The position numbers and the translations under genes were made by a program. The notes under the pieces are model-generated. The model was not told the origin of the DNA. It saw only the letters and a list, made by a program, of their open reading frames with translations, and made no database searches. This document shows, piece by piece, positions 7,614 through 15,506 of a stretch of 64,000 nt of DNA. Position 1 is the stretch's first letter. Every line of letters begins with the position of its first letter. Source of the stretch: Pseudomonas lactis (lineage in GTDB: Bacteria > Pseudomonadota > Gammaproteobacteria > Pseudomonadales > Pseudomonadaceae); NCBI RefSeq assembly GCF_001439845.1, contig NZ_JYLO01000010.1, forward strand, positions 62,001-126,000, written 5' to 3'.

Positions 7614-8651
7614 ATGAAGACGTTTTTTCACCCCGAACAACTCCTGCATCACCCGCGTAGCTACTACTCCCGCGGCCAGATGCGCACGCCCCAGGAGGTT
7701 CCCGAGCGTGCGCGCAACCTGTTGCTGGCTGCGCAAACCCTGGGCTTCGATATCCATCAACCAGCCGATTACGGTCTGGATCCGTTGCTCGCCGTGCACG
7801 GTGGCGCCTACCTGGCTTTTCTTCAAGAAGCTCATCAGCGCTGGAAAGAGATCCCCGAAGACTGGGGCGACGAAGTCATGTCCAACATCTTCGTACGTGA
7901 ACCCAATGCCCTGCGCGGCATCCTGGCCCAGGCTGCGCGCTACCTGGCCGATGGCAGTTGCCCCATCGGTGAGCTGACCTGGCGCTCGGCTTATTGGTCA
8001 GCCCAGAGCGCCGTTGCCGCAGCGGGTGACATCCTCGATGGCGCACCTGCCGCCTATGCCTTGTGCCGGCCCCCGGGCCATCACGCCCGCTTCGACGCGG
8101 CCGGTGGCTTCTGTTACATCAACAATGCGGCCGTGGCTGCGCAAGCGCTGCGCCAAGGTTTCCAGCGTGTCGCCGTGCTCGATACCGACATGCATCACGG
8201 CCAAGGCATCCAGGAAATTTTCTACGACCGCGACGACGTGCTGTATGTGTCGATCCACGGCGACCCGACCAACTTCTATCCGGGCGTAGCAGGCTTTGCC
8301 GAGGAAAAAGGCAACGACGCCGGCGAAGGGTACAACCTCAACCTGCCGATGGCCCATGGTGCCAGCGAAGCGGTGTTCTTCGAAAAGCTGGAGCAGGCCC
8401 TGGCAGCGGTGAAGGACTTCTCGGCGGATGTGCTGGTGTTGTCACTGGGTTTTGATATCTACGAGCTGGACCCACAAAGCAAAGTCGCGGTGACGCGGGA
8501 AGGTTTTGCGCGGTTGGGGCAGTACATTCGAGGGCTGGGGCTGCCGTGCCTGATCGTGCAGGAGGGTGGTTATCACCTGGAGACGTTGAATAGTAATGCG
8601 CAGGCGTTTTTCAGTACGCCAACAGCCTGGAAGACGCTAAAAGCCTGCTGA
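7614..8651 (+). CDS. histone deacetylase-fold amidohydrolase (acetylpolyamine amidohydrolase-like)
   Basis: The protein is 345 residues. It has the class II/acetylpolyamine deacetylase signature RPPGHHA (His156, His157), the zinc-binding DTDMHHGQG segment (Asp192, His194) and the third ligand in SLGFDIYELDP (Asp281). Bacterial members remove acetyl or other acyl groups from polyamines or small amides. AGGAG precedes the ATG at 7614. It is the last gene of the operon with an MHS importer and a carbamoylase-type hydrolase, so the two hydrolases may act in sequence on one imported compound. A hairpin at the stop codon probably ends the transcript. Confidence 0.88.
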   Translation: MKTFFHPEQLLHHPRSYYSRGQMRTPQEVPERARNLLLAAQTLGFDIHQPADYGLDPLLAVHGGAYLAFLQEAHQRWKEIPEDWGDEVMSNIFVREPNALRGILAQAARYLADGSCPIGELTWRSAYWSAQSAVAAAGDILDGAPAAYALCRPPGHHARFDAAGGFCYINNAAVAAQALRQGFQRVAVLDTDMHHGQGIQEIFYDRDDVLYVSIHGDPTNFYPGVAGFAEEKGNDAGEGYNLNLPMAHGASEAVFFEKLEQALAAVKDFSADVLVLSLGFDIYELDPQSKVAVTREGFARLGQYIRGLGLPCLIVQEGGYHLETLNSNAQAFFSTPTAWKTLKAC

Positions 8652-8671
8652 TCAGTTTTCAGCAGGCTTTC
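8638..8671. terminator. bidirectional terminator hairpin overlapping two stop codons
   Basis: AGCCTGCTGA (8642-8651) pairs exactly with TCAGCAGGCT (8659-8668), flanked by AAAA and TTT. The left arm contains the stop codon of the HDAC-fold gene, and the loop contains the stop of the convergent ParE-like gene. Confidence 0.7.
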
Positions 8672-9005
8672 CAGTCCTTGTTGGGTGCTCGTTCTCATCT
8701 GCATGCAACGACGCCGCGTAGTCTTGCCCCCCATAAAACACGCCCATGATCGATACCGTTTTGAAATCAGGCCTCACCCAGAAAGCAATAATGGTGCTGC
8801 GACGATAGTGAGTGATGCGCAAGTCTTTCAGCAGGTCGTCACGGCGCACTCCACGCAAGGGAAACAGGGCAAGGCTTTCGCAGTAGCTGACAAGATTGTC
8901 GATAAAACGCGCCGCTACAGGAGGGGAGCCGACATCGCTGATGTAGTCTTCGAGTGCATCGAGTTGCGCCAAGACCTCGGGCGAAAAAACTACCGAGTAG
9001 CTCAC
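8652..9005 (-). CDS. ParE/RelE-superfamily toxin
   Basis: The protein is 117 residues with the ParE-like beginning 'YSVVFSPEVLAQLDALEDYI' and the core 'SLALFPLRGVRRDDLLKDLRI..YRRSTIIAFWV'. Family members either poison gyrase (ParE) or cut mRNA (RelE); the sequence is closer to ParE. Translation starts at a GTG whose first bases overlap the stop of the antitoxin gene (GTGA), so toxin and antitoxin are translationally coupled. The C-terminal tail (about 15 residues, polar) runs into the terminator hairpin. Confidence 0.88.
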   Translation of the reverse strand: MSYSVVFSPEVLAQLDALEDYISDVGSPPVAARFIDNLVSYCESLALFPLRGVRRDDLLKDLRITHYRRSTIIAFWVRPDFKTVSIMGVFYGGQDYAASLHADENEHPTRTGKPAEN

Positions 9006-9283
9006 GCTTCCCCTGTGCCTTTGCGCTGACGTCTGGCGGCCATGTGTTCGCGGACCTGTTCTGGCGATAACCCAAGCTCAGGCTTCGCCTCAAGGGCGGT
9101 CGCTGCTGGGATAACTTCGTCTCTGAGCCAGTCTTCCATGGCACGATCACGCGCCAGCAACGCCCGCAGGCCGTCACGAATCACTTCACTTTCGCTGGCA
9201 TATTCGCCGGCAGCCACCTTGGCTTTGACCAGTGCTGCCATTTCAAGGGGCAAGGTGATGCTCATTTGCTGGGTTGAGCGCAT
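9002..9283 (-). CDS. ParD-like ribbon-helix-helix antitoxin
   Basis: This 93-residue protein (87 if the internal ATG at 9265 is used) has the N-terminal ribbon 'MSITLPLEMAALVKAKVAAG' and 'SESEVIRDGLRALLARD', the CopG/ParD ribbon-helix-helix fold. A charged C-terminal half would wrap the toxin. It is upstream of and overlaps the ParE-like gene by four bases. Neither start has a strong ribosome site. The frame stays open to 9406 ('MQTYPFWMDDE'), but nothing in that part looks like ParD. Confidence 0.87.
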   Translation of the reverse strand: MRSTQQMSITLPLEMAALVKAKVAAGEYASESEVIRDGLRALLARDRAMEDWLRDEVIPAATALEAKPELGLSPEQVREHMAARRQRKGTGEA

Positions 9284-9580
9284 GGGGGTATCCGCCGCAG
9301 GTGAGTAGGATTCAATCCTACTCGACCATTGGCGCGATGCAAGAAGCAACTGATCGATGCCGATGCCCGGCGCCTCGTCGTCCATCCAGAAGGGGTAGGT
9401 TTGCATGAGTTGCTACGTCTCCAGCTGTGTAGGTCAGGCTTCAAGTATTGACCCGTTTTGGCGATCGCGTGGCCGCAGGCGGCTGATAACCTGCTGATAT
9501 GTATGACTTCATATGTGTAACAGGATGATCTCGACAAACCCTCTCGGCACACATGGCGTCCCACCGGCTCCCATACGATA

Positions 9581-10519
9581 ATGCTCGCCACCTCGACCAC
9601 CTTTGGCCTGCCTCCCGTGATCATCAACTTCGACCTCAACGACCTCCAAGCCTTCCGCGCCGTGGTGGACAAGGGCAGTTTTCGTGGCGCTGCCGAGGCC
9701 ATCCGTATCTCGCAACCGGCCCTCAGTCGGCGTATCGAAAAGCTCGAATCGGCGCTGGATGTAAAGTTGTTCGAACGCACTACGCGGCGGGTCAGCCTGA
9801 CCATGGTCGGGCGCGCGTTTTTGCCCCAGGTCGAGCGCATGCTGGATGATCTCGACATCGCGCTGATGGGTATCAGCAACGTTGCCTCGACGCGCATGGG
9901 CAACGTCACCATCGCCTGTGTGCCGTCTACCGCGTATTACTTCATGCCCCACGTGATCTCCGAATTCCACAAGCTGTATCCGAAGATTCGCCTGCGGGTG
10001 CTGGATGCCAGTGCCGGCGAGGTGTGCAATGCGGTGGCCAGCGGCGAGGCAGACTTTGGCGTGAGTTTCAGCGGCAGCCTGGCCGATGAGGTGGAATTCG
10101 AGTTGCTGCTGCAGGAGCGCTACGTGCTGGCCTGCCGGCGGGATCACCCTCTGGCTGCGCGTGACAGCGTGAGCTGGACCGAGGCTTATGAGCATGACTA
10201 CATTGAGGTGGACAAGACGTCGGGCAACCGCTTCCTGCTCGACCAGGCCCTGCGTGGGGTGCGGGTGAAAAAGCCGAGTATCTGCGAGACCCACCATGTG
10301 ACCACGATGATCGGGCTGGTGGAGGCGGGGCTGGGCGTGGCGATGGTGCCGTCGATTGCGATGCCGGCGCACACTCACCCGATTCTGGTCAGTGTGCCGC
10401 TGGTGGAGCCTCACGTACTGCGCAATGTGGGCTTGATCAAGCGCCGCGGGCGGACGTTGCCACCAGCGGCGTTGGAGTTGGAGCGCTTGGTGCGGGAGAT
10501 GCCGTTCCGGTCAGCGTGA
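9581..10519 (+). CDS. LysR-family regulator
   Basis: The frame gives 312 residues from the ATG at 9581. The conserved part begins at about residue 15 ('NFDLNDLQAFRAVVDKGSF'), so a GTG at 9617 may be the real start. The HTH segment is 'FRGAAEAIRISQPALSRRI', followed by a full effector-binding domain. Its last nine bases overlap the end of the convergent binding-protein gene (10511). The nearest candidate targets are that gene and its coupled transporter, but the convergent layout gives no shared promoter. Effector unknown. Confidence 0.85.
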   Translation: MLATSTTFGLPPVIINFDLNDLQAFRAVVDKGSFRGAAEAIRISQPALSRRIEKLESALDVKLFERTTRRVSLTMVGRAFLPQVERMLDDLDIALMGISNVASTRMGNVTIACVPSTAYYFMPHVISEFHKLYPKIRLRVLDASAGEVCNAVASGEADFGVSFSGSLADEVEFELLLQERYVLACRRDHPLAARDSVSWTEAYEHDYIEVDKTSGNRFLLDQALRGVRVKKPSICETHHVTTMIGLVEAGLGVAMVPSIAMPAHTHPILVSVPLVEPHVLRNVGLIKRRGRTLPPAALELERLVREMPFRSA

Positions 10520-11269
10520 CACCGAGTCCAGGCCGGTGGATTGCACTTCCGGCTGGGCCTCGGGCGATGCCATGAACTGCAACAGGGCCTTGGCCTGCTC
10601 CGGGTGTTCGGCGTTCACCGGAATACCGGCGGCAAAACGGGTAACGGACTGCACGTCTTCCGGGATCTTGCCCACAAACGTTACACCCTTGACTGGCAAC
10701 AACTCCGCCACTTGCTGCAAGCCGACCTCGTAATCACCCTTGGCCACCTGTTCGCCCACCGGCACGCGTTCGATCATGGTGCCCTTGGCCGGCATGCCGA
10801 GCTTCTTGAACAGTTCCTTCTCGACATACACGCCGCTGGCGCTATCCGAATAGGCCACCGACTTGGCTTGGCTCAGCACAGCCTTGAGCTCGGCATCGGT
10901 ACTGATCGCAGGTTTGGCCGCACCTTCCTTCACCACCAGGCCGATCCGCGAGTCTGCCAATTCCACGCGCGAGGCGGGGTCGACTTTGCCTTGTTTGATC
11001 AGCTCATCCAGGGCATAGCCGACCATGATCACCACATCGGCGTGCTCGCCACGGGCCAGGCGGTTAGGAATCGCTTCCGGCGCCTTGCCCATGGACGGGC
11101 CGAGGATGGTGTCGAGGGTGTCACCGCTTTGCTCGGCGTATTGCGGGCCGAGCAATTTATAGGCGGCGGTGAAGCCACCCGAGGTCATGACTTTGAGTTG
11201 TTCGGCCTGGGCGGTCAGCGCCAGGGTGCCGAGGACGACAGCAGTGAGGGTCTTGACCAGCGGCTTCAT
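10511..11269 (-). CDS. periplasmic substrate-binding protein, ModA-like fold
   Basis: The protein is 252 residues with a clear Sec signal peptide (KPLVKTLTAVVLGTLALTAQA). The mature part begins 'EQLKVMTSGGFTAAY' and resembles the type 2 binding proteins related to the molybdate protein ModA. There are no ModB/ModC genes here. Instead its ATG overlaps the TGA of an MFS transporter (ATGA) and AGGAGG precedes it, so the two are translated together. It may deliver a carboxylate to the MFS protein or act as a sensor. The ligand cannot be inferred. Confidence 0.8.
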   Translation of the reverse strand: MKPLVKTLTAVVLGTLALTAQAEQLKVMTSGGFTAAYKLLGPQYAEQSGDTLDTILGPSMGKAPEAIPNRLARGEHADVVIMVGYALDELIKQGKVDPASRVELADSRIGLVVKEGAAKPAISTDAELKAVLSQAKSVAYSDSASGVYVEKELFKKLGMPAKGTMIERVPVGEQVAKGDYEVGLQQVAELLPVKGVTFVGKIPEDVQSVTRFAAGIPVNAEHPEQAKALLQFMASPEAQPEVQSTGLDSVSR

Positions 11270-12573
11270 TGCGCTGCCTCCTGCATGACTTGGCCACGGG
11301 TATTGGCGCGGCGATACAACGCCAGGGTCGAACACAAGGCACACAGCGCGGCGAAGATCATCCAATATGCAGGTGAAGCCTTGTCTTCAGTGATATGTAT
11401 GAACCAGGTGGAGATCGCCGGGGTAAAGCCACCGAACACTGCGGTCGCCAGGCTGTAGGCCAGGGAGAAACCCGCCACACGCACTTCCACCGGCATGATT
11501 TCGGTGAGCGCCGGGATCATCGCGCCGTTGTACATGCCATACAGGAACGAGAACCACAGCAGGGTTTCCAGCATGTGCGCAAAGCTTGGTGCGTTGACCA
11601 CGTAGGACAATGCCGGATAAGCCGTAAGGACAGTCAGCACCGTCATGGCGATCAGCACTGGTTTGCGGCCGAAGCGGTCGCTTAACGTGCCGCCGATCGG
11701 CAGCCAGAAAAAGTTCGAGATCGCAACCAGCAAGGTCACCAGCAAGGCGTCCGAGGTGCTCAGGTGCAACACGGTTTTACCGAAGGTCGGTGCGTACACG
11801 GTGATCAAGTAGAACGCGGTGGTGGTCATGGCCACCATCAGCATGCCGCCGATGACCACGGTCCAGTTCTTCACTAGGGTCGCCATCACTTCACGCATGG
11901 TCGGGCGATGCTTGCGGTTGGCGAACTCTTCGGTTTCCTGCAGGTTGCGACGCAGCACAAAGATAAACGGAATGATCACGCAACCGACGGCAAACGGAAT
12001 CCGCCAGCCCCAATCAGCCACCACCGCAGGTTCCATCCACACGTTGAGGCCATAACCCAGGGCCGCGGCGACGACGATAGAGATCTGTTGGCTGCCCGAC
12101 TGCCAGCTGGTGTAGAAGCCTTTACGGCCCGGCGTGGCCATTTCGGACAGGTACACCGACACGCCACCCAGTTCCGCGCCGGCCGAGAAGCCTTGCAGCA
12201 GGCGCCCCAACAGCACCAGAAACGGTGCCCATAGGCCGATGGTCTGATAACTCGGCACCAGCACGATCAGCAGCGTACCGCTGGCCATGATCGACAAGGT
12301 CACGATCAAGCCTTTGCGACGGCCCACGTCATCGATATAGGCACCCAGAATAATCGCGCCCAATGGCCGCATCAGGAAGCCCGCGCCGAACACGGCGAAG
12401 GTCATCATTAATGACGCAAACTCATTAGCGGCCGGGAAGAACGCGGCAGCGATATAGGTGGCGTAGAAACCGAACAGGAAGAAGTCGAACTGTTCGAGGA
12501 AGTTGCCCGAAGTAACGCGCAATACCGCGCCTACTTTCGAGGGGGCAGCCGCAGGCCGGGAAGGGGTCGTCAT
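11266..12573 (-). CDS. MFS citrate/tricarballylate:H+ symporter (CitA/TcuC-like)
   Basis: The protein is 435 residues with twelve membrane segments. It begins with 'GAVLRVTSGNFLEQFDFFLF' and contains 'GRLLQGFSAGAELGGVSVYL' and 'LTEIMPVEVRVAGFSLAYSLA', which are very close to Salmonella TcuC and to CitA of the MHS family. These import tricarboxylates with protons. GGAGACA precedes the ATG. No tcuA/tcuB (tricarballylate oxidation) genes are near, so citrate or another tricarboxylate is as likely. It is coupled by a four-base overlap to a periplasmic binding protein. Confidence 0.87.
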   Translation of the reverse strand: MTTPSRPAAAPSKVGAVLRVTSGNFLEQFDFFLFGFYATYIAAAFFPAANEFASLMMTFAVFGAGFLMRPLGAIILGAYIDDVGRRKGLIVTLSIMASGTLLIVLVPSYQTIGLWAPFLVLLGRLLQGFSAGAELGGVSVYLSEMATPGRKGFYTSWQSGSQQISIVVAAALGYGLNVWMEPAVVADWGWRIPFAVGCVIIPFIFVLRRNLQETEEFANRKHRPTMREVMATLVKNWTVVIGGMLMVAMTTTAFYLITVYAPTFGKTVLHLSTSDALLVTLLVAISNFFWLPIGGTLSDRFGRKPVLIAMTVLTVLTAYPALSYVVNAPSFAHMLETLLWFSFLYGMYNGAMIPALTEIMPVEVRVAGFSLAYSLATAVFGGFTPAISTWFIHITEDKASPAYWMIFAALCALCSTLALYRRANTRGQVMQEAAQ

Positions 12574-12770
12574 GGTTTTGTGTCTCCAGCGTTCTTTTTA
12601 AAGTGCTTGTTTCGCTTAAGACTTGGGATAGTGGCTGACACATTTAGAAATGATAAGTGACAAATTTGGATTGATTGATGTGTGTTGGCTATCAATCTGA
12701 GCCAGCTTCAAAATGGCCTGCCGTGTTCTATGCTTGAACCTGGGTCCAATTCTTATCGGCGGAGGTCGCT

Positions 12771-12914
12771 ATGGGGAACGAACAGCAGCACAACAAGCCG
12801 GAGCGTGAAGAACCCCGGCAGCCGCGCGAAGACGAAAAACCGCAAACCTGGAAGCATCCGGACGACGGCACCGAGCTTTCCGAACGTGACCAGGAGCGCC
12901 CGCTAAAGCCCTGA
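12771..12914 (+). CDS. very hydrophilic 47-residue protein, unknown
   Basis: An ATG preceded by GGCGGAGG starts a 47-residue frame of almost only charged and polar residues (MGNEQQHNKPEREEPRQPRE, ending in SERDQERPLKP), without any hydrophobic core or cysteine. The excellent ribosome site and the absence of rare codons support a real gene. It looks intrinsically disordered. No family is recognised. It is followed by a REPIN and a LysR gene. Confidence 0.6.
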   Translation: MGNEQQHNKPEREEPRQPREDEKPQTWKHPDDGTELSERDQERPLKP

Positions 12915-12939
12915 GCATCAGGTAAAACGCGGTCTAATT

Positions 12940-13029
12940 GTGGGAGCGGGCTTGCTCGCGAAGGCGGTGTGTCAGTCAACGGAGTCGTCGGCTGAACCAT
13001 TGCCTTCGCGAGCAAGCCCGCTCCCACAT
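12940..13029. repeat. REPIN (inverted REP pair, GGGAGCGGGCTTGCTCGCG type)
   Basis: TGTGGGAGCGGGCTTGCTCG at the left and its inverse at the right enclose about 40 variable bases. Each arm is itself a small palindrome. This is the paired form of REP sequences typical of the P. fluorescens group. It separates the small gene at 12771 from the LysR gene at 13106. Confidence 0.9.
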
Positions 13030-13105
13030 GTTTTACCGTGCACATAGACGCAGCTCCCCAGCCTTCCTAAACTGCCGCTTGTCTTGGGGAAAGGGGCAGG
13101 CGCCG

Positions 13106-14032
13106 ATGAATCGCAATGAATTACGCAAGGCCGACATCAACCTGATGGTGGTCTTCGAAGCACTGATGCTCGAGCGCAATGTGACGCGGGTGGCGGAGAA
13201 GCTGTTTCTCGGCCAACCGACCATCAGTTCGGCCCTCAACCGCCTGCGTACCCTGTTCAACGACCCGCTGTTTATTCGTGTCGGCCATCGCATGGAGCCT
13301 ACGGCGCGCGCGGAGGAGATCATCCAGCACCTGTCGCCGGCCTTGGATTCGCTGTCTTCGGCCCTGAGCCTGACCCATGATTTCGACCCGTCCATCAGCA
13401 CCATGACTTTCCGCATCGGCCTGTCCGATGATGTGGAGTTCGGCCTGCTGCCACCCTTGCTGCGCGCCTTGCGCCAGGAAGCGCCACAGGTGGTGTTTGT
13501 GGTGCAGCATGTGGACTACTGGCGCATTCCCGACCTGCTGGCTTCCGGCGACATTACCGTCGGCATCACCCAGACCCGCGGGCTGCCGGCCAATGCCAAG
13601 CGTAAGCTGTTGCGGCACATTCGCCCGTGCCTGCTGCGCGCCGATGCCTCGGATACACCGCTGACCCTCGACGAATATTGCGCACGGCCCCACGTGCTGG
13701 TGTCCCACACCGCCAACGTGGCCGGGTTTGCCGATGAGTGGCTGGCCGAGGTGGGCCGCAAACGCCATGTGGTGCTCTCGGTGCCGCAATACAGCTCGTT
13801 GCCGGCCTTGCTCGCCGGCACCGACATGATCGCCAGCCTGCCGGATTACACCGCCCAGGCCATGGCCGCCAGCGGGAACCTGTTCTGCGAGCCGTTCCCG
13901 TTCGAAACCCCGACCCTGGATTTGTCGATGGTGTGGCTCAGCCATGTCGACACCGACCCGGCGGAACGCTGGATGCGCTCGCGGCTGGAGGCCTTCATGA
14001 GTGATCGCGGGTTGGTAGCGAATAAAGCCTGA
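13106..14032 (+). CDS. LysR-family regulator (NodD/LeuO/PcpR-like branch)
   Basis: The protein is 308 residues from the ATG at 13106, chosen because AAAGGGGC precedes it; the frame remains open back to 12938 through the REPIN. The beginning 'LRKADINLMVVFEALMLERNVTRVAEKLFLGQPTISSAL' is typical of the LysR branch with NodD, LeuO and NahR, in which the HTH follows a DLNLL-type helix. The target is unclear. Neither neighbour is divergent; downstream lies the convergent unknown gene of the 14-21 kb cluster. Confidence 0.87.
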   Translation: MNRNELRKADINLMVVFEALMLERNVTRVAEKLFLGQPTISSALNRLRTLFNDPLFIRVGHRMEPTARAEEIIQHLSPALDSLSSALSLTHDFDPSISTMTFRIGLSDDVEFGLLPPLLRALRQEAPQVVFVVQHVDYWRIPDLLASGDITVGITQTRGLPANAKRKLLRHIRPCLLRADASDTPLTLDEYCARPHVLVSHTANVAGFADEWLAEVGRKRHVVLSVPQYSSLPALLAGTDMIASLPDYTAQAMAASGNLFCEPFPFETPTLDLSMVWLSHVDTDPAERWMRSRLEAFMSDRGLVANKA

Positions 14033-14076
14033 GGCTTATATCCGTGCTATGGGCAGGGAGGGCGGCTCAAGAACGG

Positions 14077-14481
14077 CTAATCCTCAACGTGCTCTTCTTG
14101 AACAGGGTTGCTAATCAGCGACGCACGCAAAATACGGATGCGTTGCTCGGAGTGATAGGCGCCTGCTTCTGTAAACCTGAGGAATGCTCGTGAGCAACAC
14201 TTACAGCCCCAGATGCTTGAAATATTATAAGGAAAGAAATCAAAGCAGATAGGCGCGTCCTCAGACCAGAAATGGGTACCGTTCGGGTGGTATTCCTCAA
14301 GGCTGAGTTCTTGTGCCCTATCGCTCGAGATTTCGCCTATGAAGCGCAATAGGCTGCTCGCCTCGAGTGTTTTGGGTAAGGTTTCCCACCCCTGCGACAA
14401 GCCCCGAACACAAGAGCAGGCAGTAGGCTCCAGCGAAGAGCGTTCGGCAATCTGCCTGATAGTTTCTGGCGTGAGTATCAT
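14077..14481 (-). CDS. hypothetical protein with C-terminal cysteine cluster
   Basis: The protein is 134 residues, soluble, with no signal peptide. Visible features are Cys22 and Cys24 (TACSCVRG) and a 'WGCKCCSRAFLRFTEAGAYHSEQRIR' region, together with 'FDFFPYNIS'. The cysteines could bind a metal. I do not recognise a family. It is only 27 bases behind the BASS-type transporter gene and on the same strand, so it may be the last gene of the operon that starts at 20633. It could also be an independent gene. Base composition is A+T-richer than flanking DNA, like that operon. Confidence 0.6.
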   Translation of the reverse strand: MILTPETIRQIAERSSLEPTACSCVRGLSQGWETLPKTLEASSLLRFIGEISSDRAQELSLEEYHPNGTHFWSEDAPICFDFFPYNISSIWGCKCCSRAFLRFTEAGAYHSEQRIRILRASLISNPVQEEHVED

Positions 14482-14508
14482 TTTTATGCTGTTCCAGGCG
14501 GTAATAGC

Positions 14509-15465
14509 TCAGATTCGGTTCTTGCTTAAAACCAGTTTGTTCAAATAGCTTTCAATTTTGGGTAAAACAAACTGCAGTATCTTCGGCATGGTGTGGATAG
14601 GCAGTTGGCAGCATGCAAAATACAACGCCATTGTGGGCGATAAGCTGACACCAAGAGCAGACCATAATAGTCCAACATTTCTATTGCCGCCGTTGAGTGC
14701 CATGGTGAACTTGGAGATCAATGATCCGGGATATAAACAGCCCATGAGAAGCTGCAGGCAAACGTTGATGCAGTAGGCGATGGCGATCATTGAGATGGCC
14801 AACGAAGGGGTCTCCAGAATTACCTGCTGCATGCCCGCCATCGTGCCTACTGCAAAGAGGAAAAGCGCGATGACGACAATACCGTCAATAGCCAGGCCGT
14901 GCGTGGCGACGAAGGTGTGGGAAAAACGACGTATCAAAATAGCAGCGCCTTCGGCGCCTCCTATCAACACGGCCAGTCTGATCGCCAGATCAACAGGGTT
15001 CAAGGAGAGTGAAAGGCCATCAGCGAATAGGTGGAGTATCAGCGGAGCGGTGACAGGGATAATTGCCATTGAGCAGAGTGCAGTCACCAACGACATGGAA
15101 GGGTCAAGCCCGAGCATTCTCGCGACGGCTGCATTTCCGCTGGCGGGCGGGGCGGCAACAGCGATGGCTATCGCAAGGGACAGTTCTTGATTGCCGGTGA
15201 GGTAAAGCGAAAGCATTCCAAAAATATAAGGGCAAGCCACCACCATCAGGGCTGGAAATATCAGAGATATTTTCAAGTTTCTTGCTGCAGTGATGACTTC
15301 AGCGTTGTTAATACGCAGCAGAGTGCCCAGAACAAATATGAAAACCATGACGGGGAGCAACGGCCTCGCCAAGTCTGCAAGATAGGGAATAGCTAATCCA
15401 ATTGCGCAACCGCATGCAAGTACGGTAGGCCCTCTGCGCGTAATTTCGGGCAGAATTCTGTGCAT
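14509..15465 (-). CDS. bile acid:Na+ symporter (BASS) superfamily transporter
   Basis: The protein is 318 residues with nine or ten hydrophobic segments. 'AAPPASGNAAVARMLGLDPSMSLVTALCSM' resembles the discontinuous substrate helix of the BASS fold, and a second 'NGGNRNVGLLWSALG' lies in the matching position of the inverted half. Such carriers move organic anions with sodium or protons. It is the sixth gene of the minus-strand cluster, separated from the enamidase-like gene by 41 bases. It is a good candidate for importing the substrate or exporting the product of the cluster. The A+T-rich coding matches its cluster neighbours. Confidence 0.75.
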   Translation of the reverse strand: MHRILPEITRRGPTVLACGCAIGLAIPYLADLARPLLPVMVFIFVLGTLLRINNAEVITAARNLKISLIFPALMVVACPYIFGMLSLYLTGNQELSLAIAIAVAAPPASGNAAVARMLGLDPSMSLVTALCSMAIIPVTAPLILHLFADGLSLSLNPVDLAIRLAVLIGGAEGAAILIRRFSHTFVATHGLAIDGIVVIALFLFAVGTMAGMQQVILETPSLAISMIAIAYCINVCLQLLMGCLYPGSLISKFTMALNGGNRNVGLLWSALGVSLSPTMALYFACCQLPIHTMPKILQFVLPKIESYLNKLVLSKNRI

Positions 15466-15483
15466 ATGAGTGCTCTCGAGGCG

Positions 15484-15501
15484 ACGTCCCTTTCGGGACG
15501 C
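15484..15501. other. intercistronic hairpin in the 14-21 kb operon
   Basis: CGTCCC-TTTC-GGGACG forms a perfect six-base stem with a tight four-base loop, between the enamidase-like gene and the BASS gene. No T-run follows on the minus strand. It may protect the upstream mRNA or cause partial attenuation. Confidence 0.45.
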
Positions 15502-15506
15502 TGCTA

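Noticed and set aside
9284..9406. In-frame N-terminal extension of the ParD-like gene ('MQTYPFWMDDE')
   Set aside because: It has no ribosome site and does not belong to the ribbon-helix-helix fold. The 9284-9580 stretch is otherwise without a supported feature; the extension may be a leftover of another gene.
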